Below, in pieces: positions 1 through 11,210 of a stretch of DNA of 64,000 nucleotides. Made by a program: the position numbers and the translations under genes. Under the pieces are notes generated by a model that did not search any database, was not told where the DNA came from, and saw only the letters and a list, made by a program, of their open reading frames with translations. Source of the DNA: Balaenoptera acutorostrata (lineage: Eukaryota; Chordata; Mammalia; Artiodactyla; Balaenopteridae); contig NC_080078.1 in NCBI RefSeq assembly GCF_949987535.1, positions 50,432,207 through 50,496,206 on the forward strand, read 5' to 3'. Position 1 is the stretch's first letter. Every line of letters begins with the position of its first letter.

Positions 1-179
1 ACTATTATGTCATAACAAACCATTCCAAAAGCTAATGGCATTGAACAGACCATTTAATTATGTTCAGAGATTGGGTAGTTTGGAAATTTGGCAGGGCACA
101 GTGGAGATACAGTCTCTGTCATGATATCTAGGGCTTCATCTGGGAAGCTTCTAAGACTGCGGTGCTGGACCAGTGCAGG

Positions 180-545
180 CTGAAGGTATCTCATGTGCAT
201 ATCTGGTGGCTGATGCTGGTTGTCACCTGGGACTTGGGTTCTGAGCACCCACTGGAGCATCTGCTCTGTGGCTTTGGCTTCCTCCCAGCATGGTGGCCTG
301 AGGGTAGCCAGCCTTCATCCATGTAGGCTCAGGGCTCCAAAAGCAAGTGTCCCAGCAGGCAAGGCAGAAACTCTATTGCCTTTATTTAACAAGTTGACTT
401 CAGAAATTATGTGAGTTATGCAGGGTCATTTCTGCTGCATTCTATTAGTTTGAACAGAGTCTTCAAGGTTGGCCCAGATTCAAGGGGTAGGAACTTAAGT
501 CCCATCTCAGGATGAGAGGAGTGTCAAAGAATTTGTAGGCTTGGT
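180..545 (-). mobile_element. Old MLT1-type LTR fragment (ERVL-MaLR), reversed
   Basis: The stretch reads like the reverse complement of an MLT1-class LTR. The diagnostic part is 'ggcccagattcaaggggt' followed by a 'gatgagaggag' block near 470-520, preceded by 'gcattctattagtttgaac'. It is diverged, with no coding capacity. The family call rests on a recalled consensus; other MaLR subfamilies are possible. Confidence 0.5.
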
Positions 546-651
546 CTAAAACTGCCACACAGGTAATGTGAGAGTGACCAGGAAGTCAGAGAAGGCCACA
601 CTCAGAAGGTCACTTTTGAGCTCAGATGCAAGTGACAAGAAAGCCATCCAT

Positions 652-814
652 GGGAATTCCCTTGTGGTGCAATGGTTAGGACTCTGCGATTTCATTGCTG
701 GGGACCCAGGTTCAATCCCTGGTTGGGGAACTAGATCTTGCAAGCTGCTCAGTGTGGCAATAAATAAATAAATAAATAAATAAATAAATGAATGAATGAA
801 AATTAATTTAAAAA
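652..814 (+). mobile_element. tRNA-derived SINE (CHR-1-like) with target-site duplication
   Basis: The element starts 'gggaattccc', carries a tRNA-like B box ('ggttcaatccctggttgggg' near 710-729) and ends in a (taaa)n/(tgaa)n tail at 761-800. A perfect 15-bp target-site duplication, aagaaagccatccat, flanks it at 637-651 and 815-829. That shows L1-type retrotransposition. This SINE class is typical of cetaceans, hippos and ruminants. Confidence 0.85.
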
Positions 815-829
815 AAGAAAGCCATCCAT

Positions 830-1653
830 ATAACGATATGGAGGAAATGCTTTCCAGACACAGGAAACGCTGCCTACAAGAAGCAAGCATTTGTTCAGTC
901 CCTTGAGTAGGGCACCTACCCAGCACATCCAATCACATCTAGGTGATTAAGCCTGTCTAAGGTTGAGGCTCAGTATACAGAAACCCACTTTCCCATAGAT
1001 ATAAGCCACATTCTCCAATATCAGCTTTATTTTAAAAATCCACCTCCATCTGCCAGTTTTAAAATCTTACTTCTCAGCTTGTTCGGAACTTGGGTGGGGA
1101 GGAGGGATAATCTTTATTGGTACCCCCCTGAAAACTTATAGCAAGTGGAGAATTGGTCCAGGAATCTGGAGGAACATCAAGGGATGTAGTTGGTGGGTCA
1201 CAGTAGCAAATGGAGAAGCTTAGGATGGGGGCTGGTGGACACAGTAAATGACAGATGCCTGTGTTGGCCCTGGGGCTTGGTTGTATCATTCTGCAGTTGG
1301 GGCCTCAGTGCTATGATCCAGGCAGGTAACTTTAAGCCTCAGGTGCCAATCTCACAGGGCTTTCACCCGGATGGAGGCTTTGTCCACCGGTGAGTAGATT
1401 TATTCATGGAAGCAAGGCTGTGAGCAAAAGTGAGTGCCTCAGCGAAGGTGCTGACCGATTGCTCCAAGGCACCACCTTACAGTATGCCAGGTAGACAGCA
1501 AGCATCAGCCAAAGTCCGGGCCTGAGAAGCAAGTACTACCCTGGCCTCAGCAAGAAGCAGCCTCATTAAAGGCAAGGTCTGCATGGGGTGGTCTCAGGTG
1601 AATGCTAAAGATTATATACATTTTGTTCTTAGAAAACATCCATACATCCAAGG
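830..1653. other. Intergenic, no gene seen
   Basis: Only short open frames without recognisable domains are present. I see no clear repeat family. Confidence 0.5.
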
Positions 1654-1711
1654 GACACTTGGGGAAGATACTTAAATCCCTAGACACTTGGGGAAGATAC
1701 TTAAATGCCTA
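1654..1711. repeat. 29-bp tandem duplication
   Basis: Two adjacent copies of a 29-bp unit start at 1654 and 1683. They share the 24-base core gacacttggggaagatactt + aaat without mismatch and diverge only in the last few bases. The near-identity suggests a recent local duplication. Confidence 0.85.
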
Positions 1712-1738
1712 AAGTCCAGTAACAACCCATGGACACTG

Positions 1739-2160
1739 TATCAGTTTTCTATTGCTTTATAACCAACCTGAAAAACCTATGGATTAAAATAGATATTTGT
1801 TCTTTTTCATGGCTTTCTGGGTGGTTCTGTTGACCTGGGCTGGGCTGGGCTAAAATCTCAGCAAGGCTTGTTTGTGTATCCACTTTCCACTAACTGGTCA
1901 GCTGGGGGTTAGCTGCTAAAGAATGGCTTTGGCTGGGATGACTTGCCATTGCTCCATGTGTATCTTAGATGCCTCTGCAGGGTGGCTGGGCTTGTTCTCT
2001 CAGCAGCGGTGGGTGTTGCAGAGAGGAGTAGAAACGTCCATGTACTGTTCAAGTCCCTACTGTGTCCCATTTGCTACTGTCCTACCAGCGAAAGCAGATC
2101 ACATGGCCAAGTTCAGAGCCAGTGTGGGCACTCAGAATAACCCAGCCATCGCCACTGACC
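1739..2160 (-). mobile_element. MLT1-type LTR (ERVL-MaLR), reversed
   Basis: It begins 'gtatcagttttctattgc', the reversed 3' terminus of an MLT1-type LTR, and continues through 'ggctgggctgggct', 'ggtcagctgggggtta' and 'tcacatggccaagttcagagcc'. Order and spacing match the recalled consensus over most of its length. No internal retroviral region is attached, so this looks like a solo LTR. Confidence 0.6.
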
Positions 2161-4839
2161 TGCCCTCTAAGGCACTAGGACCTGTTAGCTGTGGGGCTTT
2201 GTTGAGTTAGGAGGCAGGAGTGGGAGTGGTTACAGCGAAGAACTTGAGACAACTGAGGAGAGACTGAGAATCGTCACCAGCAGCCTCCCACTCCATCCCC
2301 CAACAGACTCTCTTCTAAATCAGCGTTGACCCCATATTTAAAGAATACTGCGTTGAAGGAAAGACACTGTGAGCGCACCCCGGTGCCCACATGTCTTGGT
2401 CCAGAGCTGCTTCTCCTCTCTGCCCCTGGCCAAGACCGTCAAGAAATCCCCAGTGACACAGAGCACAGGTCTGGGGAGGACATACCCTGGATCCTGTGCC
2501 AGTTCTGACCTAACCGACTTAGTGTCTTCAAGTTCATCTTTAAAAGGAGACAGGGAAAGCACAGCACTGGGCACGGAGTCAATCACAGCCTTTACCCTTA
2601 TGGTTATTATCTGGGAGGACAAGGTAAGTGGAAGAGTGGAAGGAATGAAAAGAGAGTGAGGCAAAGAGATCCATTAGCAGTGACAGGAATTAGTGGAGCT
2701 GATTTATGGATAGTAGGAAAGGGCTTGATGAATATTTAAGCAAACAGTTTACTGGGGTGAAGAAACACCTCTCCCAGGAAGGAGAGGAATTACATGCATT
2801 TAGTGGATACTAGCCATGAAAGAAAGAGCTGACTGGTAGATGTGAGATGAAAGCTGCCCCTCCCCTTTTCCAGACCTCTCTGGTCATGTCCCCTGGGAGA
2901 GGCTTGAGGACAACAGACCTCAGGGCTTGGGTCCTTAGGCTTGGGGCAACTAAGGGGTAATGATATCCCAGGTCCATTTTTTTCCTTAATAGGGAAAAGC
3001 TTACGCTGGAAGACTGAACAGCCAAGGCAAGTAGATACATAGCTTCTGACATTGGACAGGACTGTGCCAACCCAACTAACAAATGACACAAGGGACTTGA
3101 GTGCAGGGATGCCATACATAGGTGTGTATAGTGTGCTTGAGGGAGCCACTCACATCACAGACTATGTAAACATTGCTCTCTGATGTTGTGCAGTATACAA
3201 ACTGCACAGCTGTACATGGCTGCCCTGCTTACGTGGAAACTTGTAAATTATTAAGCTAATGTGGAAATTCTCTGAGTTCCTTCGGTATTAGTCCTTTGAA
3301 ACACTGACAACCTTCTCTAGATGAGGCCTAATACAAACTTGATGCAAAATTTGGAATGGTTTTTCTATCAAACAATTTTTCTTCCTGAGAATTCGGGCAG
3401 ATCTGAGATTATATATGATTTCCCAGGCTCTTTTAGAGTGTTTCCATTCCATGGTTGACTTTCCATCACAGTGGAGTGAAAATGACACCCTGTGTATTCC
3501 CAGCTGTATCACTGCTACCGCTGATGTGAATGTTGTATTCTAAATGTCTTGCCTCTTGAGTTCAAGTCAATCAAAAGTGCTTCTTCCTATTCTTCACTTG
3601 AACTGCTGAAGTCTGTAAGTAAATGAAGGTGAGGGATGATTCAATCAACAAGGGAACTGTCCCAGGGAGTCCTGATATGACTCACCTAAGGCTTCACAGC
3701 CCTTCAGCAACACAACTGGGTTTAGAAGCTTTATGCCTGGCCTTCCTCCCAGGGTTCTTTCCATTGGAACTTGAAACTATTAATACATTATTTAGGCAAT
3801 GATGGCTACACTAAGCTTTATATATCCATTTGTTGTTTAAATGGATGGTAAATAGAGTTGACATTGCGGAAAAATATGTCCCAAGGTCCTTTGTGAATCT
3901 ACAAATGTTCAAATACTATTAAAGCTATAATTCTCAAACTAGGTGAGGGAGGTGTGAGACCAATGCCCCCTAGACATTTTTGTTGGAATCATGAAGAATT
4001 GTGTATAGTTTAAGAAAAGAATAGTCAACATATCAATAGCATTTTTAATATAAGTCATAGAATGCAAAGGTCAACAAAATCTTGACGGGTGGGAATAGAG
4101 AGAAAATAAACTGAGAGCGCCTTTCAAAGGACATAATTAAAAACAAAACAAAACAAAACAAAAAAAACAGCTTGAGTAACCGTCTACTGAAACATGCAAT
4201 TTTTTCTGTATGAGACAGTAAATTGTAACTGAAAATTTTAAGTGACCCGTGCAGACTCTTGAATATTCCATAAATATAGGATTCAAGTCACAGATGTGAA
4301 CTTCTGTCGAGTAAGATATTTCACTCTTTGATTTATAGGAGACTTTGACTTTCCAACTAAGAACAGTCTCCCACATATCTTTCTTTGCATTCTCTTCATT
4401 TCCATACATGCACCAGCAGTTGAATTTCTTGGGAGAAGGGAAATTTTAAGGGAGAAGCTATTATTTGGTTGAGTTGCAGTATCACTTAGGTGTCTTTTTG
4501 TTTCAAAGAGAAAACTCCAATCACACAGGCTGGAATGATATCAGAATTTACTGGCGTAAGTATCTGTAAAGTCCAGGGGGAGAGTTGGCTTGATTCAGAT
4601 ATCCACACCATCATGAGGGCTATGGCACTTTCCTTCTGCAACTCTAGTGGTTCTGTCCTTGTCTTCAGGCTGGCTTCTCTCTTGACAGCAAGAAGGCTTC
4701 AAGCAGCTCTGAGGGCTTCCATCTACTTCCTTGTTGACAACCAGAAGTGAGACAGAGAGAGGTAGACAGTCAATCCTGATCTTGACATTTCACTCTGACT
4801 CCAGTAGACTGATTGTAAAAAGGGCCCCGATTCTCCATC
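2161..4839. other. Intergenic, no gene seen
   Basis: The open frames here, up to about 119 codons, overlap one another on both strands and show no domain or splice structure. A short adenine-rich (aaaac)n tract lies at 4140-4166. Confidence 0.45.
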
Positions 4840-5341
4840 TCTCCCTGAAACCATGCCCTTTGCAATGGGAGCTTGTAGGTCCTCCCATGATGGGAGTCTG
4901 TTTCTCCACCCCTAGAATTTGGGCCGCCCTCATGACTTGCTCTAGACAACACAATACGGTAGAAGTAACAAGGGGCTAGTTCGGAGCATGAGCGTCATGA
5001 GAATCAAACATTTTCACTCCCACTTGGAATCCTGTCTCCACCATAAGAACAAGCTGTGGTTACCCTGATGGGCAATGAGAGACCACATGGAGCAGAGATA
5101 AGCCATCTCCGTTGAGACCAACCTCAACCAAGCTACAGCCAACCAACTCCCACACATATGAGAGTCCGGCCAGGAGCAGCAGAACCACTTCCGGATCCAC
5201 AGCTGACCACAGACACATAGGTAAGCCCGGCTGAGGTCAGAAGAACCACACGGCTGACTTGCAGAGTTATAACAAACGCTCATCGCTTAAAGCAACTGAG
5301 TTTGGGAGCAGTTCATTACATAGCAGTAGCTAAATGATACA
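4840..5341 (+). mobile_element. MLT1-type LTR (ERVL-MaLR)
   Basis: Reading forward it contains 'tcatgacttgctctagacaac', 'agagaccacatggagcagag', 'cagctgaccacagacacatag' and the LTR end 'agcaactgagtttggg...gctaaatgatacacag'. These blocks are in the order expected for an MLT1 LTR. It is a solo LTR with substantial divergence. Confidence 0.6.
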
Positions 5342-7130
5342 CAGATCCTCTAAGGTTGCCTTGATTGCATTGTTTTAAGTCACTTGGTCGCCCCAACACC
5401 AATCACTGTGGTTGAATCTAATCCAATCAAGGCCCTCCTTAAGCTGTGATGGGGAAGTAGAAGTGGAAACCAGAAAGAACATCACAGATTATTAGGAAGG
5501 GGATAGGAGACAGCTGGGGAGTGGGGATGGCTAGGCTGTGGCAACAACCTAGCTACCACCATGGCTTCAAAAGAGCTCCCAGGTGGGTGAGGATGGAACG
5601 AGATGAGGATGATGAGGTGGCCCCCCCAGGTTGAGTGACTCTTACCCAAAAGCCAGCCTCGCAGCATATTCAGATTAAATGTCCTGCCTCAACAAAATTA
5701 CAAGTTACTAACAGCCGTGAAATTTCTGGTTGCTTGAAAATTCTTGAAATGAACATGTCAAATCCACCAATGTCAGCGTTTTAAGTACTAATGGTTTCTC
5801 ACATGCCATATAAAAAATTATTAAGAGGACAAATTCCATGTCTTTTAAGCTCAGAAAGCCTTCAAAGAAGAGAGCTGATCGCACTAAGTAGGGCACATTT
5901 TCCCACGAGTGTCCAACGCAGACTTTCAAGGCCCATAACTCACACATCATTTTCTTCAGGAGCTTTGTGCAGTCAGGGATTCCTCCCTCAATATGTATCA
6001 GTTTTATGTCATGAAACCGCCTTGTAACAACTCATTTTGGAGTTAAGTTAAAACACCATCAGATTTTGCTGACATTTGCTTTTTAAATTTTCTGTTCTAG
6101 GCTTTTTTGAAATGCAACTGGAAAAAGGTTAAAATCATGCTTAACATTAAAAAAAAAAAAGGAAAAGAAAGCATATGCAATATAAGCATGCTAACCTGAC
6201 AGGTATAAATGTTGCAAAAGAATCACCCAGGACAAAACCAGCAATGGCAGTCGGACTTTAAAGGGCAAAGAGCCACCACTAAGGGAAGAGGAATACTATT
6301 TCTTTCCAGCTGGGGGAAGAGATAATCATGGGGTTTCTGCACGTCCACATCCCATGCACTGCATTTTCTCTTTTGAATCTCCCTTCTGCTTTTGGAAGAA
6401 AAAGAGCTAAGGCATGTGTGTACCGGGAGAAGTGAGCTGCAGTCCCAAGAAAACAATTTAAAGGCATTTTAAAAAGAGTATTTGTAAGCAGTTAGGCTTT
6501 TATTACTAGACAGCATACCATAGCTCAGGGAAAGCCTCTGGCAACCAATGAAAGAAGGTAATTCCAAGGAATTTTGGTGTGAAAACTGGCCAAATAGATT
6601 GGAGTGGATTTAACATTAAAATTCTGTGGACACTTAAGGACTCATTAAAACTTAAGGAAAATTGGATTAGATTAAACAGCTGTGGAAAACAGGGACGTGT
6701 GAATAAGGGGTTTGTCATCTTGAAAATGTTCCTATACCTTGACATATTTAAAGCAACCTTAGTAGATTGTTGTGGTACATTAACCATATCGATAGCCCCA
6801 ATTCATCACAGTTGCCTATATCCAGGCCCTTAAGTATTACCCTCCTGAGATTCTGTGCTTAGACGTGTGATGCTCTTTGGCCAGTGGGGCAGTAGCAAAC
6901 CTGACACACATAGAGGCTTTGAAAAGTGCTTGTGTGTTTTCTCTCTCTCTCGGATCCCTGTCACCCTCATGTTTACAAGCCCAAGCTCGCCTGCTGGAGT
7001 CACATGAAGCCCACAAAGTCATCTCACGTTTGAACCCATGAGAATATTGCATCTAGAGAATCTGTGAGAAGATACAGTCTTAAAATCTTTAAAGGATCTT
7101 TTGTCTGACCTCGCCTCTGCTACTAAAACC
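5342..7130. other. Intergenic, no gene seen
   Basis: No open frame has recognisable similarity. A run of about 12 adenines is near 6150. Part of 6840-7050 may be a decayed LTR fragment, but I cannot support a family. Confidence 0.45.
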
Positions 7131-7615
7131 TGTATTAGTTATTGCTTGGGACATAACAAATTACCCTATAGTGTAGGTAATTTAAAAACAATAAACATTT
7201 ATTATCCCATGCAGTTGCTGTGGGTCAGAAATCTGGGTGCAGCTTAAAGGGGTGGGTATGGTTTGGGGTCTCTAAAGAGGTTGAAGTCAAGATGGGTGCA
7301 GGCACCTGAAAGCTTGACTAGGGCTGGAGAACCTGCTTCTGAGACGGCTAACTGGCAAGACACGTGTCAGGACACCTCAATTCTGCACCACTTGGATCTC
7401 TCCATATAACAGCTTGAGTGTCCTCACAACATGGCCACTGGCCTCCCAAGAGTGAATGATCCAAAAAAGCAGCTCAGAAGTTATGGTGTCTTGTATGACC
7501 TAGCTGTTAAAATCACACGCCATTATTTGTGCAATATTCTATTGGTTTCATAGATCAGCCCATTCAATGTGTGTGGAATCTCACAGTGATTTGAATACAA
7601 GGACATCTGGGAGGC
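7131..7615 (-). mobile_element. MLT1-type LTR (ERVL-MaLR), reversed
   Basis: It begins 'tgtattagttattgcttggg...ataacaaattaccc' and contains 'gtgggtcagaaatctgg' and 'gcaatattctattggtttcatag'. That is the reversed order of an MLT1-like LTR. It is heavily diverged, so subfamily is not assigned. Confidence 0.5.
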
Positions 7616-8539
7616 CGATTGACACATGTGATTTTGCAGATTTAGATCTACAAGTCAGTGCTCAAAGAACTGTGTGTGTCCTTCCAGATCAGTCTCCTGT
7701 ATTACTTGAATGTTCTCTCACCTTACCAGCTTGCAGGCCCTAGGGAATGAGGCTTCAACAGTTTGTCCTAAAGTCTGTAGGCTCACTGGCTACCACAGCC
7801 AAATGGCAAGATTTCAGTCCATACATTTTCTTATATTTCTCTAGTGGTCACCAGCATTGGCAGTGGGTAGTCTTATTTGTTTCATGTTTAATTCTTTCTA
7901 ACCTCTGCTTCTGCAACTGCAGTTGCCTCTCATGCCCTACTGGTCCACGTGGCTCTTTCTGCATGGATGTGTCTTGGGCACCTGTTCTCTCTGATTCTAC
8001 TGCTGCTGCTGCCCCTGCTACCCGAATCTCCATCCCCAGATGCTCTGATATTGAAGAGGTTTTCAGTGGGTCATGTTCTCAGAGCCACCAGCCACTCCCT
8101 GAGTTCTGGTGCTCACCTCTCTGGCTGAATGGAAGGAACCCTCTTTCACTTCATGTGAGTGCATGCATGCGTGCGTGTGTGTGTCTGTATGTGCTTGTGT
8201 GCAGAAGTGCATGGTCCCTTAGTGAAATGTATTTCCCCATTTTAGTCTACACCTCCCTCCTTACTATGATGCAGAGGAACCCCCACCAGTTGTAGCTTTC
8301 ACACTAAACCTAACATTTCTTCTCCCCTCTCCCAGCTGAAACACTGAGAATGACCAATAACTTTCCTTACTAATGGAAATTTTCTTTTCCCCTCTTGACC
8401 CCAATGCCACTTCCTGCAATCTGGCTTCAACTGTTTCATCCTTCAAGTCTATCTGCTGTGTCTCTACATGTCTGAACCTTGATTGTAATTCATAAATTCT
8501 TATTCCCTTTCTAGTGCAAATAGATATATCTATTTGATA

Positions 8540-8646
8540 GATAAATCTTAATAATATCGAAAGTCTTTGTTGTAATATCTTATAAAATTGTTTAAAGCAA
8601 CTGAATTTTGGGATGATTTGTTACACAGCAATAGCTAACTGATACA
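8540..8646 (+). mobile_element. 3' end fragment of an MLT1-type LTR
   Basis: The segment ends 'aagcaactgaattttgggatgatttgttacacagcaatagctaactgatacaca'-like (8597-8646), closely matching the terminus of the LTR that ends at 5341. Only the terminal part is recognisable. Confidence 0.5.
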
Positions 8647-11082
8647 CAGATCTTCATAGAGTGAATTTACATTCTGATTTTTTATTTTATTGCCTGTCCT
8701 AGCATTAGATTATTTCATGTGTACGGAACTTTTAGTTTATAGACTTATTTTAAATGAGAGCTCCTCCCCCAAGACACACACCTTCCTTTTATGTGTATCC
8801 CTCCCTGTCTGATGTTTTACAGTTGCCTCCACCTGGACCTCTACTCCCACAATTCAGAACTAGATATGAGATGGTGATGCAGAGTCAGTGGGGGCTCAGC
8901 TCCTGGTCTCAAGGCTGTGTCTGTGCCATCCACCTCCCCATTCCTACACTTGCCAGCAGGACAAAGCAAGGCAAAGCTCTTCCCCACGGATCCCCTTAAC
9001 CCTTGCAAATCAACCAAGGGGACATGCCTACCTAGAACCCTTGCTTCAATCTCTGTATCATGTAGTATCTGGTTTTCTGGAATTCTCTGTCTTCATGGCC
9101 TCAAGTTCACTTCCTCATGAGGACAGCCCAGGCCAGGAGTTGTGCACCTCTAGGCCCCAGGGTTGGCCAAAGGGTAGCTTTTTGGTGTTGGACTGGGATG
9201 GACAGAGTTGAGTGTGTGGGCTAAGGAGATGACACATGAACAAGGAGACTCCTTGTGCTACAAGATAAACACAGGGTTCTAGGAGAAAAGGTGTGGGCTG
9301 TGGGCAGGAGCCCAGGAGCTGGGGACCACCTCTCCTCCACCACCACATTCCCTGGTGCAGAACTCTGAGGGGTTAAGGATTCAAAATTTGAACCTGGCCT
9401 TACAGATTGCTACAAAGTCGTTATCTGTCAAGGTAGAATGCTAGAACATATTTTATTTAGCCGTTACTAGATTTATAACTGTTAATATTTAGACACATAA
9501 TATGCAGGTAGCCATTTGTACAATTGCCCTGGGCCGTATAACTCTTTGGGTTGGGCATGGCTAAATGGAGGGTCTGAGGTGGAGGGGCTGGTGGTGCTAC
9601 TTCCAGAAGCCAGAATATCTCAGACTCAACTCCAGTCCACATAAACCCTCGTTGCACTTGTAATTAAAATTTGTTAAAATTAGATTATGTTGCCACCAGG
9701 GGAACTGTAAGAATGCCCTAATGAAATCATGATCTAAACGTCCAGGCTTCTCCCAGATATGATTAACAAAGATCAAGAATGTAGAATGCTTTTCCCATTT
9801 AATTAAGTATTTTATGAAGTAGGAGTCTTCACTTAAGCAACTAAGCATAAATGTCAATCCCTGCATTTAAGTGGATGCATAATTTTTTTAAAATTCAGAA
9901 GTCCCTGCATTTAGGAAAAACTTTGTCTGAGTTATATGATGCCAGAGGTGGGCTGATCACAGAGAACCCTTTGTCCACGTGTAACTAAAAAAGCCAGGTT
10001 TACTTTCAAACATGCTTTCAGCTGTAAGTTATTGGAGTGGGTCTTGCCAGCCTTGCTAATTAAATTTAGGGGTAAAATGGTCTGTGCCTAGGTATTACCA
10101 TCCCACGTATGAGCCCTTTGATCCAATTCCTACCACAATTTAACGTAATTTTTATTATGCAAATTTTCAAACATACACAAATACAGATTGTACAATGAAA
10201 TACATGTGTCCCAGTTCAAAGATTATCAACATTCTCTTCAATTTTCTGTTTGGTGGTAATTCTACAGTTCCACAATTTTCAAACTGAATCCTCTTGTTGA
10301 CTGAAGGCAATGGGTTTCTTCTTGGTTTGGGATTGTTTTGACTTTATTTCTTTATTTTTCTTTATTTATTGTGCCACCTGTGTGATTCATCTTTCTTTGT
10401 GCCATCAGAAGGATGAGGACTGGGGCCAGCACATAAATAAATGATTTCATCCCAGTTAGGGGTTTTCACAGAACTCTTGTTTGGACACTCTTCCCCCCAC
10501 CCCATTATTGTGCAAATGTCTCCACTGTTAACCAGAAAGGAAAATGCTTCTGGGAAGAAATTGGAAAGATGACATCAATTTAACACTCCCTTTGGGGGTT
10601 AGCTCAAAATGACAGGGCAGCAGGAAGCAGTAGAAAAAGCTTCCCGCACAGGAGAAACTAAATGATCCTGAGAGCTGCTCCCAATCAGGCGTGGTACTGA
10701 CTAGGCCCTGATAATGACCTATGAAAGACTGCTTTCTGGTGGCACTTGGTAATTCGTTTTTCTAACCAGGGCGTCTTAGTGGGAGTTTGGGAAGACTGCA
10801 TAGTTACTATGTAAATGGCAGGCACGTGGCAAAGCCCGAGAACCAGCTCCTTTTATTTATTTAGGCTGTAAGAAGCCACGTGTCCTGCCTTTCCTTGTCC
10901 ACGGGCCGGTCGGGGATCAGGGGTCTGGCTCCAGTGGCCTCTGTCCCCACCTGCCCTCATCACTATGACAGGGAGTCTGCGGCCTCTTCCGCGGCTCTCC
11001 CCTCCCTGTTCTCCCACCCACGGTGAAGTGCTCTTGTACTGTGAGGCGAACGCTGTTCTGCAAGAGAAAACTCCCTCACCTC
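8647..11082. other. Intergenic, no gene seen
   Basis: There is no supported gene. Bases 10140-10245 resemble an old LINE or LTR fragment, tentatively. A GC-richer patch runs from about 10860 into the direct repeats that follow. Confidence 0.45.
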
Positions 11083-11210
11083 CACACCTGTGCTGATGAA
11101 GGTGGGGATGGGGGTGGGGCGGGAATGGGCTGGATTGCCCAGGTTCAAGGGTGAGAGATGGGAGCCAGTGAGCACACACCTGTGCTGATGAAGGTGGGGA
11201 TGGGGGTGGG
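11083..11210. repeat. 36-bp direct repeat pair, G-rich
   Basis: Two identical 36-bp copies lie at 11083-11118 and 11175-11210, so the period is 92 bp. Each starts cacacctgtgctgatgaagg and ends in a G-rich run (ggggatgggggtggg). The 56-bp spacer is unique. It looks like a small two-copy minisatellite. Confidence 0.9.

Noticed and set aside
7747..8295. 182-codon plus-strand open frame
   Set aside because: It runs through a (tg)-rich tract and a cysteine-rich low-complexity stretch. No family similarity, and it lies in repeat-derived DNA.
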